Notes under the pieces: generated by a model
The model's input: the letters and a program-made list of their open reading frames with translations, nothing else
Databases searched by the model: none
What the model was told of the DNA's origin: nothing
Shown here: positions 26,644 to 34,453 of the stretch, one piece after another
Layout of the letters: every line of letters begins with the position of its first letter
Position numbering within the stretch: position 1 is the first letter of the stretch
NCBI GenBank assembly: GCA_018819515.1
Contig: JAHJPX010000012.1
Coordinates: 11,826-75,825 of the forward strand
Origin: Gammaproteobacteria bacterium
GTDB taxonomy: Bacteria > Pseudomonadota > Gammaproteobacteria > Burkholderiales > Rhodocyclaceae
Direction of reading: 5' to 3'
DNA length: 64,000 nucleotides
Translations under genes and position numbers: made by a program

Positions 26644-29208
26644 ATGGACGTTTCCCGCATCCGGGCGCTACGCGGCCCCAATCTCTGGAGCCGGCACACC
26701 GCCATCGAGGCGATCGTCTCCTGCGACGAGGAAGAGCGGACGATCGCCGGCATCCACGGCTTCGAGGACCGCCTGCGCGCCCGCTTCCCGGAAATCGGAT
26801 TCCTTGCACCGACCAGCCACGACGAGTCGATCTCCATGGCGCACGCCATGGAGTTCGCCGCGCTGGGCCTGCAGGCACAGGCCGGTTGTCCGGTGACCTT
26901 CAGCCGCACTACGGCGACGCTGGAACCGGGGGTCTATCAGGTCGTCGTCGAATACAGCGAGGAAGCGGTCGGCCGCCTCGCCTTCGAACTGGCCGAGAAG
27001 CTATGCCGCGCGGCGCTCGACGACGCGCCGTTCGACACCACGACCGCGCTGGCGCAATTGCGCGAACTCGACGAAGACGAACGCCTCGGCCCGAGCACGG
27101 GTTCCATTGTCCAGGCCGCCGTCGCCCGCGGCATTCCCTTTCGGCGCCTGACTTCGGGCAGTCTGGTGCAACTCGGCTGGGGTTCACGGCAACGGCGCAT
27201 CCAAGCGGCGGAAACCGACCTCGGCGGCGCCATCGCCGAGGCGATCGCGCAGGACAAGGACCTGACCAAGCGCCTGCTCATGGCCGGCGGCGTATCGGTG
27301 CCCCGCGGCCGCCCGGTACGCGATGCCGAGGATGCCTGGGCCGCCGCGCAGGAAGTCGGCTGCCCGGTGGTGGTCAAGCCGCAGGACGGCAACCAGGGCA
27401 AGGGCGTCGCCGTCAATCTCGACACACGCGAGCAGGTGCTGGCCGCCTACGCAGTCGCCGCCGAATTCAGCGATCTGGTGCTGGTCGAAAGCTGCCTCTC
27501 GGGTCACGACTACCGCATGCTGGTCATCGGCAACCGTCTCATCGCCGCGGCGCGGCGCGATCCGCCGCAGGTGTACGGCGACGGCGTGCGAACGGTGCGG
27601 CAATTGGTGGACGAGGTCAACAAGGATCCGCGCCGCGGCGTCGGGCATGCAACCTCGTTGACCAGGATCCGCTTCGACGACATCGCCATGGCGACGCTCA
27701 CGCAGCAGGGCTACGACGCCGAGTCGGTGCCGGCCAAGGGCGCCCGTGTGGTCCTGCGCAACAACGCCAACCTGTCGACCGGCGGCACGGCCACCGACGT
27801 CACCGACGACGTGCATCCCGACATGGCGTCGGCGGCGGTGGCGGCGGCGCAGATGGTCGGCCTCGACATCTGCGGCATCGACGTGATCTGCGACACCGTT
27901 CTCAAGCCGCTGGAAGACCAGGGCGGCGGCATCGTCGAGGTGAATGCGGCGCCCGGATTGCGCATGCACCTGTCCCCTTCCTACGGCAAGGGGCGCGCCG
28001 TCGGTGAAGCGATCATCTCGACGATGTTCGAGCATGGCGAAACGGCGCGCATTCCGATCGTGGCGGTCGCCGGCACCAACGGCAAGACCACCACGGTGCG
28101 GCTGATCGCCAGCATATTCTCGCGCAAGGGTCTGCGCACCGGCATGACCACCACCGATGGCGTGTATATCGAAGGCAGGCGCATCGACAGCGGCGATTGC
28201 AGCGGCCCGAAGAGCGCCCGCAACGTTCTGTTGCACCCGGACGTCGACGCGGCGGTGTTCGAGACGGCGCGCGGCGGCGTGCTGCGCGAAGGGCTGGCCT
28301 TCGACCGTTGCGACGTCGCCGTCGTCACCAACATCGGCATGGGCGACCATCTCGGCCTGAGTTACATCAGCACGGTCGAGGACCTGGCGGTGGTCAAGCG
28401 CGTCATCGTCGAAAACGTCGCCCCCGGCGGCACGGCGGTGCTCAATGCCGCCGATCCGATCGTCGCCCGCATGGCCGGCTCGTGCCCGGGCAACGTCACC
28501 TTTTTCGCCAGCGACCGCTATCTGCCGGTCATGGCCGCGCATCGCGCGCAGGGCAATCGCGTCGTCTATCGCGACGGCGATGCCATCGTCGCCGTCGAAG
28601 GTCTGCTCGAGCATCGCATCGCACTCGCCGGCATCCCCGTCACCCGCGGCGGCAGCATCGGCTTCCAGGTCGAAAATGCCATGGCCGCCATCGGCGCGGC
28701 ATGGGCGCTGGGAATCGGTTGGCAGACCATCCACGCCGGCCTGAACAGTTTCATTAACGACGCGCAAACCGCGCCCGGCCGCTTCAATCTGTTCGACTAC
28801 CGCGGCGCCACGCTGATCGCCGACTACGGCCACAATCCCGACGCCATCAAGGCGCTGGTGCAGGCGGTCGACTCGATGCCGGCCAATCGCCGCCTGGTGG
28901 TCATCAGCGGCGCCGGCGACCGGCGCGACGAGGACATCCGGCAACAGACCGAGATCCTCGGCGACGCCTTCGACGAAGTGATCCTCTATCAGGACGCCTG
29001 CCAGCGCGGACGCGCCGACGGCGAGGTCATCGCGCTGCTGCGCGACGGGCTGGCCAACGCGACGCGCACGAAGGCGATCGAAGAAATCAACGGCGAGTTC
29101 GTCGCCATCGACACCGCACTGGCGAAACTCCAGCCCGGCGACCTGTGCCTGATCCTGATCGACCAGATCGAGGAAGCGCTGGCGCACATCGCCGCCCGCT
29201 GCGCCTAG
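26644..29208 (+). CDS. cphA: Cyanophycin synthetase CphA
   Basis: 854 residues. Polymerises aspartate and arginine into the storage polymer cyanophycin. N-domain from RIRALRGPNLWSRHTAIEAI; ATP-grasp with DKDLTKRLLMAGGVSVPRGR, PVVVKPQDGNQGKGVAVNLD and CGIDVICDT to VEVNAAPGLRMH; Mur-ligase P-loop VAVAGTNGKTTTVRLIAS near residue 477; and the C-terminal domain PGRFNLFDYRGATLIADYGH, all present. ATG 26644 lies 2 bases after the upstream homologue. No cyanophycinase is found in the window. Confidence 0.93.
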   Translation: MDVSRIRALRGPNLWSRHTAIEAIVSCDEEERTIAGIHGFEDRLRARFPEIGFLAPTSHDESISMAHAMEFAALGLQAQAGCPVTFSRTTATLEPGVYQVVVEYSEEAVGRLAFELAEKLCRAALDDAPFDTTTALAQLRELDEDERLGPSTGSIVQAAVARGIPFRRLTSGSLVQLGWGSRQRRIQAAETDLGGAIAEAIAQDKDLTKRLLMAGGVSVPRGRPVRDAEDAWAAAQEVGCPVVVKPQDGNQGKGVAVNLDTREQVLAAYAVAAEFSDLVLVESCLSGHDYRMLVIGNRLIAAARRDPPQVYGDGVRTVRQLVDEVNKDPRRGVGHATSLTRIRFDDIAMATLTQQGYDAESVPAKGARVVLRNNANLSTGGTATDVTDDVHPDMASAAVAAAQMVGLDICGIDVICDTVLKPLEDQGGGIVEVNAAPGLRMHLSPSYGKGRAVGEAIISTMFEHGETARIPIVAVAGTNGKTTTVRLIASIFSRKGLRTGMTTTDGVYIEGRRIDSGDCSGPKSARNVLLHPDVDAAVFETARGGVLREGLAFDRCDVAVVTNIGMGDHLGLSYISTVEDLAVVKRVIVENVAPGGTAVLNAADPIVARMAGSCPGNVTFFASDRYLPVMAAHRAQGNRVVYRDGDAIVAVEGLLEHRIALAGIPVTRGGSIGFQVENAMAAIGAAWALGIGWQTIHAGLNSFINDAQTAPGRFNLFDYRGATLIADYGHNPDAIKALVQAVDSMPANRRLVVISGAGDRRDEDIRQQTEILGDAFDEVILYQDACQRGRADGEVIALLRDGLANATRTKAIEEINGEFVAIDTALAKLQPGDLCLILIDQIEEALAHIAARCA

Positions 29209-29218
29209 CCGTCCGGCG

Positions 29219-29244
29219 AAAAGTCAGCCGTGGCGGGACGCCAC
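29219..29244 (+). repeat. Short dispersed hairpin repeat after cphA
   Basis: AAAAGTCAGCC, then GTGGCG-GGA-CGCCAC, matching the consensus exactly. Lies 10 bases after the cphA stop. Confidence 0.9.
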
Positions 29245-29265
29245 AGGATCGGGTAAGTTAACGCC

Positions 29266-29760
29266 ATGGGCATGTTTGATCTGATTGAAGTGCTGTCGGC
29301 GAACCATGTGGATTACGTCCTGGTGGGCGGTTTGGCCGTTGCACTTCAGGGCTACCAGCGCGTCACGATGGACGTCGATGTCGTCCTGGCAATGGACGAA
29401 GCCAACCTGGACCGATTCATCGCGGCGGCCGACGCAGCGGGATTGCGGCCGACGGTTCCCGTGCCCATTGGTTCATTGCGGAACCCGGAGTTGATCGAGC
29501 AGTGGTACCGCGAAAAGGGCATGCTGGCGTTCAGCTTGCGCACATCCGACACAGTAGCCACGGTGATCGACGTTCTGGTGAGGCCCAAGGTGCCCTACGC
29601 AGATTTGCGACGCGACTCGACCATCGTAGAAGTCGGCCCGCATCATATCCCCGTCGCTTCGATCGACCACTTGATTGCGTTGAAGACAGATACCGGTCGC
29701 AGCAAGGACGCCGCCGATATCGAAGCACTCAAGAAGATAAAAGCCGGAGAGCAGCCATGA
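29266..29760 (+). CDS. Nucleotidyltransferase-fold protein (MNT/AbiEii-like)
   Basis: 164 residues. NHVDYVLVGGLAVALQGYQR followed by TMDVDVVL gives the G-G...D-x-D signature of minimal nucleotidyltransferases, and ASIDHLIALKTDTGRSKDAA near the C-terminus matches the conserved 'L...K....R.KD..D' tail. Proteins of this kind are seen as antitoxin or toxin partners or as orphan enzymes; here the only partner is a 57-residue ORF that overlaps it by ATGA. Flanked by short-repeat copies on both sides (29219 and 29932), a small accessory cassette. Confidence 0.75.
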   Translation: MGMFDLIEVLSANHVDYVLVGGLAVALQGYQRVTMDVDVVLAMDEANLDRFIAAADAAGLRPTVPVPIGSLRNPELIEQWYREKGMLAFSLRTSDTVATVIDVLVRPKVPYADLRRDSTIVEVGPHHIPVASIDHLIALKTDTGRSKDAADIEALKKIKAGEQP

Positions 29761-29930
29761 CCGCCGAAGAAAACCTGCGCCTGATCCGCGAGATCGAGGC
29801 CAATCGCGACTTCCTGCTGGCGGCCTATCGCCAGAACCCGCGGCTGTTGGAACTCGCCGAACCCCGCATCCGCCAACTCTTCACGCCGACGCCTGAAGCG
29901 GAAAAGCAAGAGCGGAAAGACCGCTGCTAG
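29757..29930 (+). CDS. Hypothetical small protein coupled to the nucleotidyltransferase
   Basis: 57 residues, not recognised. The ATG overlaps the upstream stop (ATGA). Helical, charged, no membrane segment: NLRLIREIEANRDFLLAAYR, then ELAEPRIRQLF and a Lys/Glu-rich tail. The tight coupling suggests a partner of the nucleotidyltransferase-fold protein. Confidence 0.55.
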   Translation: MTAEENLRLIREIEANRDFLLAAYRQNPRLLELAEPRIRQLFTPTPEAEKQERKDRC

Positions 29931-29931
29931 G

Positions 29932-29957
29932 AAAAGTCAGCCGTGGCGATACGCCAC
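29932..29957 (+). repeat. Short dispersed hairpin repeat (intergenic)
   Basis: AAAAGTCAGCC, then GTGGCG-ATA-CGCCAC. Two bases after the 57-residue ORF and 15 bases before a small exported ORF. Confidence 0.9.
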
Positions 29958-29972
29958 CATGAAGGGAACGTG

Positions 29973-30122
29973 ATGCGATTCGGGATGATGGCGGCGGTGG
30001 GAATGCTCGCGGCGACCGCCGGAATGGCGCATGGGGAGCGGGAGAACGGGAAATCGTGGTCTGTCCCCGATTATTCATCGGACGGCCCACCGCTGACGGA
30101 AGCCACGACGTGGAGCAACTGA
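29973..30122 (+). CDS. Small putative exported peptide (49 residues)
   Basis: Below usual ORF cutoffs. MRFGMMAAVGMLAATAGMAH looks like a signal peptide (one Arg, Ala/Met-rich core, AxA-like end); the remaining ~29 residues are polar (GERENGKSWSVPDYSS). AAGGGA lies six bases upstream of ATG 29973. Its stop overlaps the proposed GTG start of the YkgJ-like gene, so they may be coupled. No function known; the gene could be spurious. Confidence 0.4.
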   Translation: MRFGMMAAVGMLAATAGMAHGERENGKSWSVPDYSSDGPPLTEATTWSN

Positions 30123-30421
30123 TCACCCTTCACGCCCGCGCGCCGGCAAAACCGCGCTGGGGCGAGCCCTGCAACGGATGCGGCGTCTGCTGCGCCGCCG
30201 AACCCTGCCCCGTCGGCCAACTCCGCTTCCGTCGTCGCCGCGGCGCCTGCCCGGCCCTGGAGTGGGACGCGGCCTCCAGCCGTTACCGCTGCGCTCTGGT
30301 TGCCGATCCCCGGCGTTTCATCCCCGGCCTGCCCGGCTTTCTGCACCGTCCGATCGCCGCCCTGCTCCACCGCCAGATCGCCGCCGGCCGCGGCTGCGAC
30401 TTCGACGCCACGGTGGAGTAA
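30110..30421 (+). CDS. YkgJ-like cysteine-cluster protein
   Basis: About 103 residues. The Cys cluster CNGCGVCCAAEPCPVG plus later Cys (GACPALEWD, YRCALV, GRGCDFD) fits the YkgJ-type CxxCxxCC family (putative zinc or iron-oxalosulfate binding). The GTG at 30110 with GGAAG upstream is the preferred start; GTG 30056 is also open. Reported function is uncertain. Confidence 0.65.
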   Translation: MEQLITLHARAPAKPRWGEPCNGCGVCCAAEPCPVGQLRFRRRRGACPALEWDAASSRYRCALVADPRRFIPGLPGFLHRPIAALLHRQIAAGRGCDFDATVE

Positions 30422-30467
30422 ATCCCTTCCCCGTCCCGCCAACAGACCACGGTTTTCCGCTTGAGGT

Positions 30468-30492
30468 TGGCGTACCGCCACGGCTGACTTTT
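30468..30492 (-). repeat. Short dispersed hairpin repeat (intergenic)
   Basis: TTGGCG-TAC-CGCCACGGCTGACTTTT. It faces another copy at 30519 in the opposite orientation, only 27 bases away, with a G9 run between. Confidence 0.85.
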
Positions 30493-30517
30493 GTCGGAGC
30501 CGGTCACCCGGGGGGGG

Positions 30518-30629
30518 GAAGTCAGCCGTGGCGATTCGACACCTCGCGCCATTCTCCCGGCGCAAGGCCATCGAGGGTCCAATTACCCACCGCCCAACGG
30601 ATCAGCCGCAGCGTCGGGAATCCGACCTT
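30518..30629 (-). pseudogene. Duplicated 3' end of the rluE-type gene, including a short-repeat copy
   Basis: 112 bases align without gaps to 32026-32137 (repeat copy plus the last ~30 codons of rluE) at about 90% identity by eye (11 mismatches). The two copies have the same orientation and flank the lower-GC lipoprotein gene. The fragment has no start and is not a gene. Confidence 0.8.
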
Positions 30630-30953
30630 CGCGGTTCTTGCTTATTGCCACGGTTAGCTCTTCGCAGCCAATCGAGATTGAGCCCGCGATAGTACGAAAG
30701 AACCAATGGTCCCTAAGGTACTTCTCGGGTGCCGCTGACCATATGCGTGGTTACATGCAGACCAGAACTGGAACATCGTTCGCAACTAGCCCATTTGACA
30801 TATCGACCACTTCGCAGTGGTATTACTTTGGGCATATTGACACTCCCATCGCCAAACCTAGACTGCGCAGCGACTGACCACTAGCGCCCTCCACTCGCGT
30901 TTGTCTGCATCGCCGAATTGAGTTTTTTCCGTCAACTAGTCTAGGGAACCATC
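30630..30953. other. 324-base gap without a supported gene
   Basis: Starts with a degenerate trace of the short repeat near 30646-30663 (TTGCCACGGTTAGCTCTT), then lower-GC sequence. An open frame crosses it on plus (30491-30877), but it begins inside the rluE remnant and shows no domain, so I do not call it. Confidence 0.5.
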
Positions 30954-31988
30954 ATGTGTAACTCAGCACCTACGCCAATGATCGAACTCCGCAAGTCACT
31001 CCGGTTAGTCCTCATTACCTGCTTCTTATTGGCCGTAGGCGCGTGTGGGGGTGGTGGCAGTGATAGCGACAACTCGAGTCAAGGGGGGCCGTCAAGCAAG
31101 CTCTTCGTGGCAGACTCGGCAAGTTTTGCAATTGCATCGGTAGTAGACGCAAACCCATCCCCGGGCAGCATGGCCATCGATCGCATCATCGCGGGCCCAA
31201 TGACTCACATCTCGAACAACGTAGGCAACCTCTTAATCGACGCGGGCAACGACCGTCTCTACGTCGCAAATGGAACGTCAATACTGGTCTTCAACAACGC
31301 GGGAACGTCGGAGGGTAACATCTCGCCTGCCCGGACAATTACTAGTCCGCAGTTCGGAAATATTAGTTCGCTATTTCTGGATGCCACAAACAACATCCTG
31401 TACGCGGGAGATGATCTGAACGGCATATGGATCATTGACAATGCGAACTCCGTCAATGGCTCAATCACGCCAACTCGGTCAATCACCGGCAACTTCACTG
31501 CCACCTATGGTGGTAGTTTCAGTATTAACAGCCTATACGTCGACACTGTACGCGACTTGCTTTACGTGTCAGTACGAATATTCGCTACTGGCGGCGGCAC
31601 CAGCATTCTGGTCTTCAATAACGCGCGTACCGCAAACGGCAGCGGATTGACTCCAGCCCGCACGATTCATCCGTCGGCATACGCCGGGACAATTTTTTTA
31701 GACGCAGCCAACGACCGTCTGTACTTGGCTGATCCAAGCGCGTACACCGTTCGCGCTTTCGATAGCATCAGTACCGCAGATGGATCTGTCGCTTCCAATC
31801 GAACCATTAGCATGGGGATCTCGCCTGCAGGTCTCACAGTGGATATCGCGAGCAATCGGCTCTATGTGCTGAATCCAAGTGCTGTTTTTATCATCAACAA
31901 TGCGGATATCGCCGACGGTTCAGTTCCAATGACGGCTGTGCTTGCACCGTCCAACAGCATCCTGACTGCTATCACGGTCAGGCAGTAG
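30954..31988 (+). CDS. Lipoprotein with beta-propeller (NHL-like) repeats
   Basis: 344 residues; ATG 30954 has AGGGA upstream. Signal peptide with lipobox AVGACGGGG (Cys31), a Gly/Ser linker, then repeats of ~50 residues of the form 'LYVANGTSILVFNNA...GN..P.RTI', for example ILVFNNAGTSEGNISPARTI and ILVFNNARTANGSGLTPART. Such repeats build beta-propellers; the protein is likely at the outer membrane surface or periplasm. GC is clearly below the neighbourhood, and the gene is bounded by direct repeats of the rluE 3' end (30518 and 32026), suggesting insertion or duplication there. Confidence 0.75.
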   Translation: MCNSAPTPMIELRKSLRLVLITCFLLAVGACGGGGSDSDNSSQGGPSSKLFVADSASFAIASVVDANPSPGSMAIDRIIAGPMTHISNNVGNLLIDAGNDRLYVANGTSILVFNNAGTSEGNISPARTITSPQFGNISSLFLDATNNILYAGDDLNGIWIIDNANSVNGSITPTRSITGNFTATYGGSFSINSLYVDTVRDLLYVSVRIFATGGGTSILVFNNARTANGSGLTPARTIHPSAYAGTIFLDAANDRLYLADPSAYTVRAFDSISTADGSVASNRTISMGISPAGLTVDIASNRLYVLNPSAVFIINNADIADGSVPMTAVLAPSNSILTAITVRQ

Positions 31989-32026
31989 CTGGCTGGCAGG
32001 ATCAGAGATCGACCGCGTCCCCAAAG

Positions 32027-32050
32027 AAGTCAGCCGTGGCGGGACGCCAC
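32027..32050 (+). repeat. Short dispersed hairpin repeat forming the end of rluE
   Basis: AAGTCAGCC, then GTGGCG-GGA-CGCCAC. On the minus strand its CACGGCTGA supplies the last codons (His-Gly) and the stop of rluE. Confidence 0.9.
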
Positions 32051-32581
32051 CTCGCGCCATTCTCCCGGCGCGAGGCCGTCGAGGGTCCAGTTGCCCACCG
32101 CCCAGCGGATCAGGCGCAGCGTCGGGAAGCCGACCTTGGCGGTCATGCGCCGCACCTGGCGGTTCTTGCCTTCGGTGAGTACCAGTTCCACCCAGCTCGT
32201 CGGAATCGCGGCGCGGTAGCGGATCGGCGGGTCGCGCGGCCACAGGCCGGCGGGTTCGTCGATTACGCGCGCCTGGCAGGGCTTGGTGACGAAGTCGCCG
32301 AGGTCCACGCCGGCGCGCAGTTTCTTGAGCGCGGCCTCGTCGGGAATGCCCTCGACCTGCGCCCAGTAGGTCTTGGCCAGTTTGTGGCGCGGGTGGCTGA
32401 TGCGCGCCTGCAGGGCGCCGTCGTCGGTCAGCACCACCAGTCCTTCGCTGTCGGCATCGAGCCGGCCGGCGGCATAGACGCCGGGAAGGGGCATGAAGTC
32501 CTTGAGCGTCGCCCTGCCCCCCTCCGAGGTGAACTGGCAGAGGACGTCGTAGGGCTTGTTGAGCAGGATGACGCGGCTCAT
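32030..32581 (-). CDS. rluE: Pseudouridine synthase, RsuA family (RluE type)
   Basis: 183 residues. Lacks the S4 domain, as in E. coli RluE (23S U2457). Catalytic motif GRLDADSEGLVVLTDDG with the Asp, plus LLNKPYDVLCQFTSEGG, KTYWAQVEGIP and EGKNRQVRRMTAKVGFPTLR. The ATG at 32581 overlaps the aceK stop (ATGA). The C-terminus WREVASRHG is repeat-derived: the short repeat provides the stop codon, so the original tail was probably replaced. Target base inferred by homology. Confidence 0.9.
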   Translation of the reverse strand: MSRVILLNKPYDVLCQFTSEGGRATLKDFMPLPGVYAAGRLDADSEGLVVLTDDGALQARISHPRHKLAKTYWAQVEGIPDEAALKKLRAGVDLGDFVTKPCQARVIDEPAGLWPRDPPIRYRAAIPTSWVELVLTEGKNRQVRRMTAKVGFPTLRLIRWAVGNWTLDGLAPGEWREVASRHG

Positions 32582-34377
32582 GTGCCGGCCGCGCAGCCGT
32601 CGCCGAACGCGCTGCAGAAGCGGAAGGACTCGGGATAGGGAAAGAAGTCCTGCACCTCGCCGCGCCGGATTGCGGCCTGGGTGTGCTGCCAGAAGTCGGC
32701 ATCGAGCAGGTCGGCGTGGTACTTCATGAAGGCGGCGCGAATCTTGGGGGTGGATAACAGGAAGGTCGCGAACTCCTCCGGAAAGATGTCGTGAGTCCCC
32801 ACCGAATACCATGGCTCGCCGGACAGCTCCGCTTCGGGATTGGGCGGCGGCGGTATGCGGCGGAAGTTGCAGTCGGTCATCCACTCGATTTCGTCGTAGT
32901 CGTAGAACACGACGCGGCCGAAGCGGGCGACGCCGAAGTTCTTCCACAGCATGTCGCCGGGAAAGACGTTGGCGATGGCGAGCTGGCGGATGGCATCGCC
33001 ATACTCCTTCACCGCCGCGTCGATCAGGTCGTCGCGGCCGGACTTGTCCATCCGGTCCAGATACAGGTTGAGCGGCTCCATGCGCCGCTCGATGTAGAGA
33101 TGCTTGATGACCAGGTCGTCGCCATCTTCTTCGAGTTGCGACGGCACCTGTCGCTGCAATTCCTCCACCAGTTCCTCGGAAAAGCGGTCGCGTGGCAAGG
33201 CGGCGTAGGAGAACTCCAGCGTGTCGGCCATGCGGCCGACGCGGTCGATCTGCTTGACGAGCTGGTACTTGCGCCGGACGGTCGCGTGGTCGACTTCCTT
33301 GGTCGGACTGAAGACGTCCTTGATCACCTTGAACACGTAGGGAAAGGACGGCAGCGTGAACACCATCATGACCATGCCGCGAATGCCGGGCGCGACGACG
33401 AACTTGTCCTCGGAATGATGCAGGTGATGGAAGAGGTCGCGGAAGAACATGGTCTTGCCCTGCTTGCCCAGGCCGAGCATGGTGTAGAGCTCGGAACGCG
33501 GCTTGCCCGGCATCATCGAACAGAGGAACTGCACGTAGGCCGAGGGCACTTCCATGTCGACCATGAAGTAGGCGCGCGACAGCGAGAACAGCGCGGCAAT
33601 GCGCCAGGGATCGAGGAGCACGGTATCGAGGAACAGCTCGCCGCTATCGGTTTGCAGCACCGGCACGGCAAACGGAAATTCCTCGGTGCCGTTGACGATC
33701 TTGCCGATCACGTAAGCCGCCTTGTTGCGATAGAAGGCGGAGTTGAGCACCTGGAGCTGCAGGTTCGGTTGCGGTTCGCCGCGTTCGCTTATCTGCTGGT
33801 GCGCCATGCGGAACAGGAAGCCGACATCGCGATCGAGATTCTCGAATGGGCGGCGCCAGCCGAAATCGAGAAACAGTTTCCGCAGGGCCTCGCGAAAGCC
33901 AAGCGTCCCAGGATAGTAGCAACGGTACGAAGGCGGTTCGGATTCGATGAACTCGGTGGAAATGGCGGGGCGAAAGAAGATGAAGTCGTTGTGGAAATAG
34001 GTTCGGTGCTGGACGCGGCAGAACACCGAATTGAAGAAGGTCTCGGCAAGTTCCGGCTGCTTGTGCTCGGTGAGCAGGCCGATGTAGTAAAGCTTGGCCC
34101 GCTGCCAGACGGCATCCTCGATGCCGCCAACCGGAAACTCGGCGTGCAGCCGCTCGATGGCCTCGCGCACACGGGTGTCGTAGAAGGCGATCCGGTCCCG
34201 CACGGCTGTCTGGACGCCACGCCAGTCGGCGTCTTCAAAGCGCGACTTGGCGCCGGCGGAGCATTCGCGGAACAGGCGGTAGTGCCTGTCAAAGCCCTCG
34301 ATCATGACCTGGGCAATGCGTCGGGAAGCGGCTTCGTCGTCGTTGCTTCTCTGCGTGGGCGTGGCTGGCGGCATCAT
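32578..34377 (-). CDS. aceK: Isocitrate dehydrogenase kinase/phosphatase AceK
   Basis: About 599 residues, normal for AceK. Phosphorylates and dephosphorylates isocitrate dehydrogenase to steer carbon to the glyoxylate bypass. Motifs: RTYFHNDFIFFRPAISTEFI, VVAPGIRGMVMMVFTLPSFP (nucleotide-binding ARGM-like loop), YVFKVIKDVFSPTKE (kinase Lys) and VFPGDMLWKNFGVARFGRVV with VFYDYDEIEW (DYDE metal site). Starts at ATG 34377 (or 34374), divergent from its target gene icd. This pairing supports a working glyoxylate bypass. Confidence 0.96.
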   Translation of the reverse strand: MMPPATPTQRSNDDEAASRRIAQVMIEGFDRHYRLFRECSAGAKSRFEDADWRGVQTAVRDRIAFYDTRVREAIERLHAEFPVGGIEDAVWQRAKLYYIGLLTEHKQPELAETFFNSVFCRVQHRTYFHNDFIFFRPAISTEFIESEPPSYRCYYPGTLGFREALRKLFLDFGWRRPFENLDRDVGFLFRMAHQQISERGEPQPNLQLQVLNSAFYRNKAAYVIGKIVNGTEEFPFAVPVLQTDSGELFLDTVLLDPWRIAALFSLSRAYFMVDMEVPSAYVQFLCSMMPGKPRSELYTMLGLGKQGKTMFFRDLFHHLHHSEDKFVVAPGIRGMVMMVFTLPSFPYVFKVIKDVFSPTKEVDHATVRRKYQLVKQIDRVGRMADTLEFSYAALPRDRFSEELVEELQRQVPSQLEEDGDDLVIKHLYIERRMEPLNLYLDRMDKSGRDDLIDAAVKEYGDAIRQLAIANVFPGDMLWKNFGVARFGRVVFYDYDEIEWMTDCNFRRIPPPPNPEAELSGEPWYSVGTHDIFPEEFATFLLSTPKIRAAFMKYHADLLDADFWQHTQAAIRRGEVQDFFPYPESFRFCSAFGDGCAAGT

Positions 34378-34453
34378 TTTCCGGGCCGGTGGCGGTTGAG
34401 CGATGATAAATTGATAGCAGGTCTTCAACAACAAACAGGAACTGGAGAAAACA

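Noticed and set aside
30511..30519. G9 run as a phase-variable tract
   Set aside because: Intergenic between two repeat copies, with no gene that it would switch.
30491..30877. 128-residue open frame on plus
   Set aside because: Begins in the rluE remnant and repeats, has no recognisable domain; the region is better explained as non-coding.
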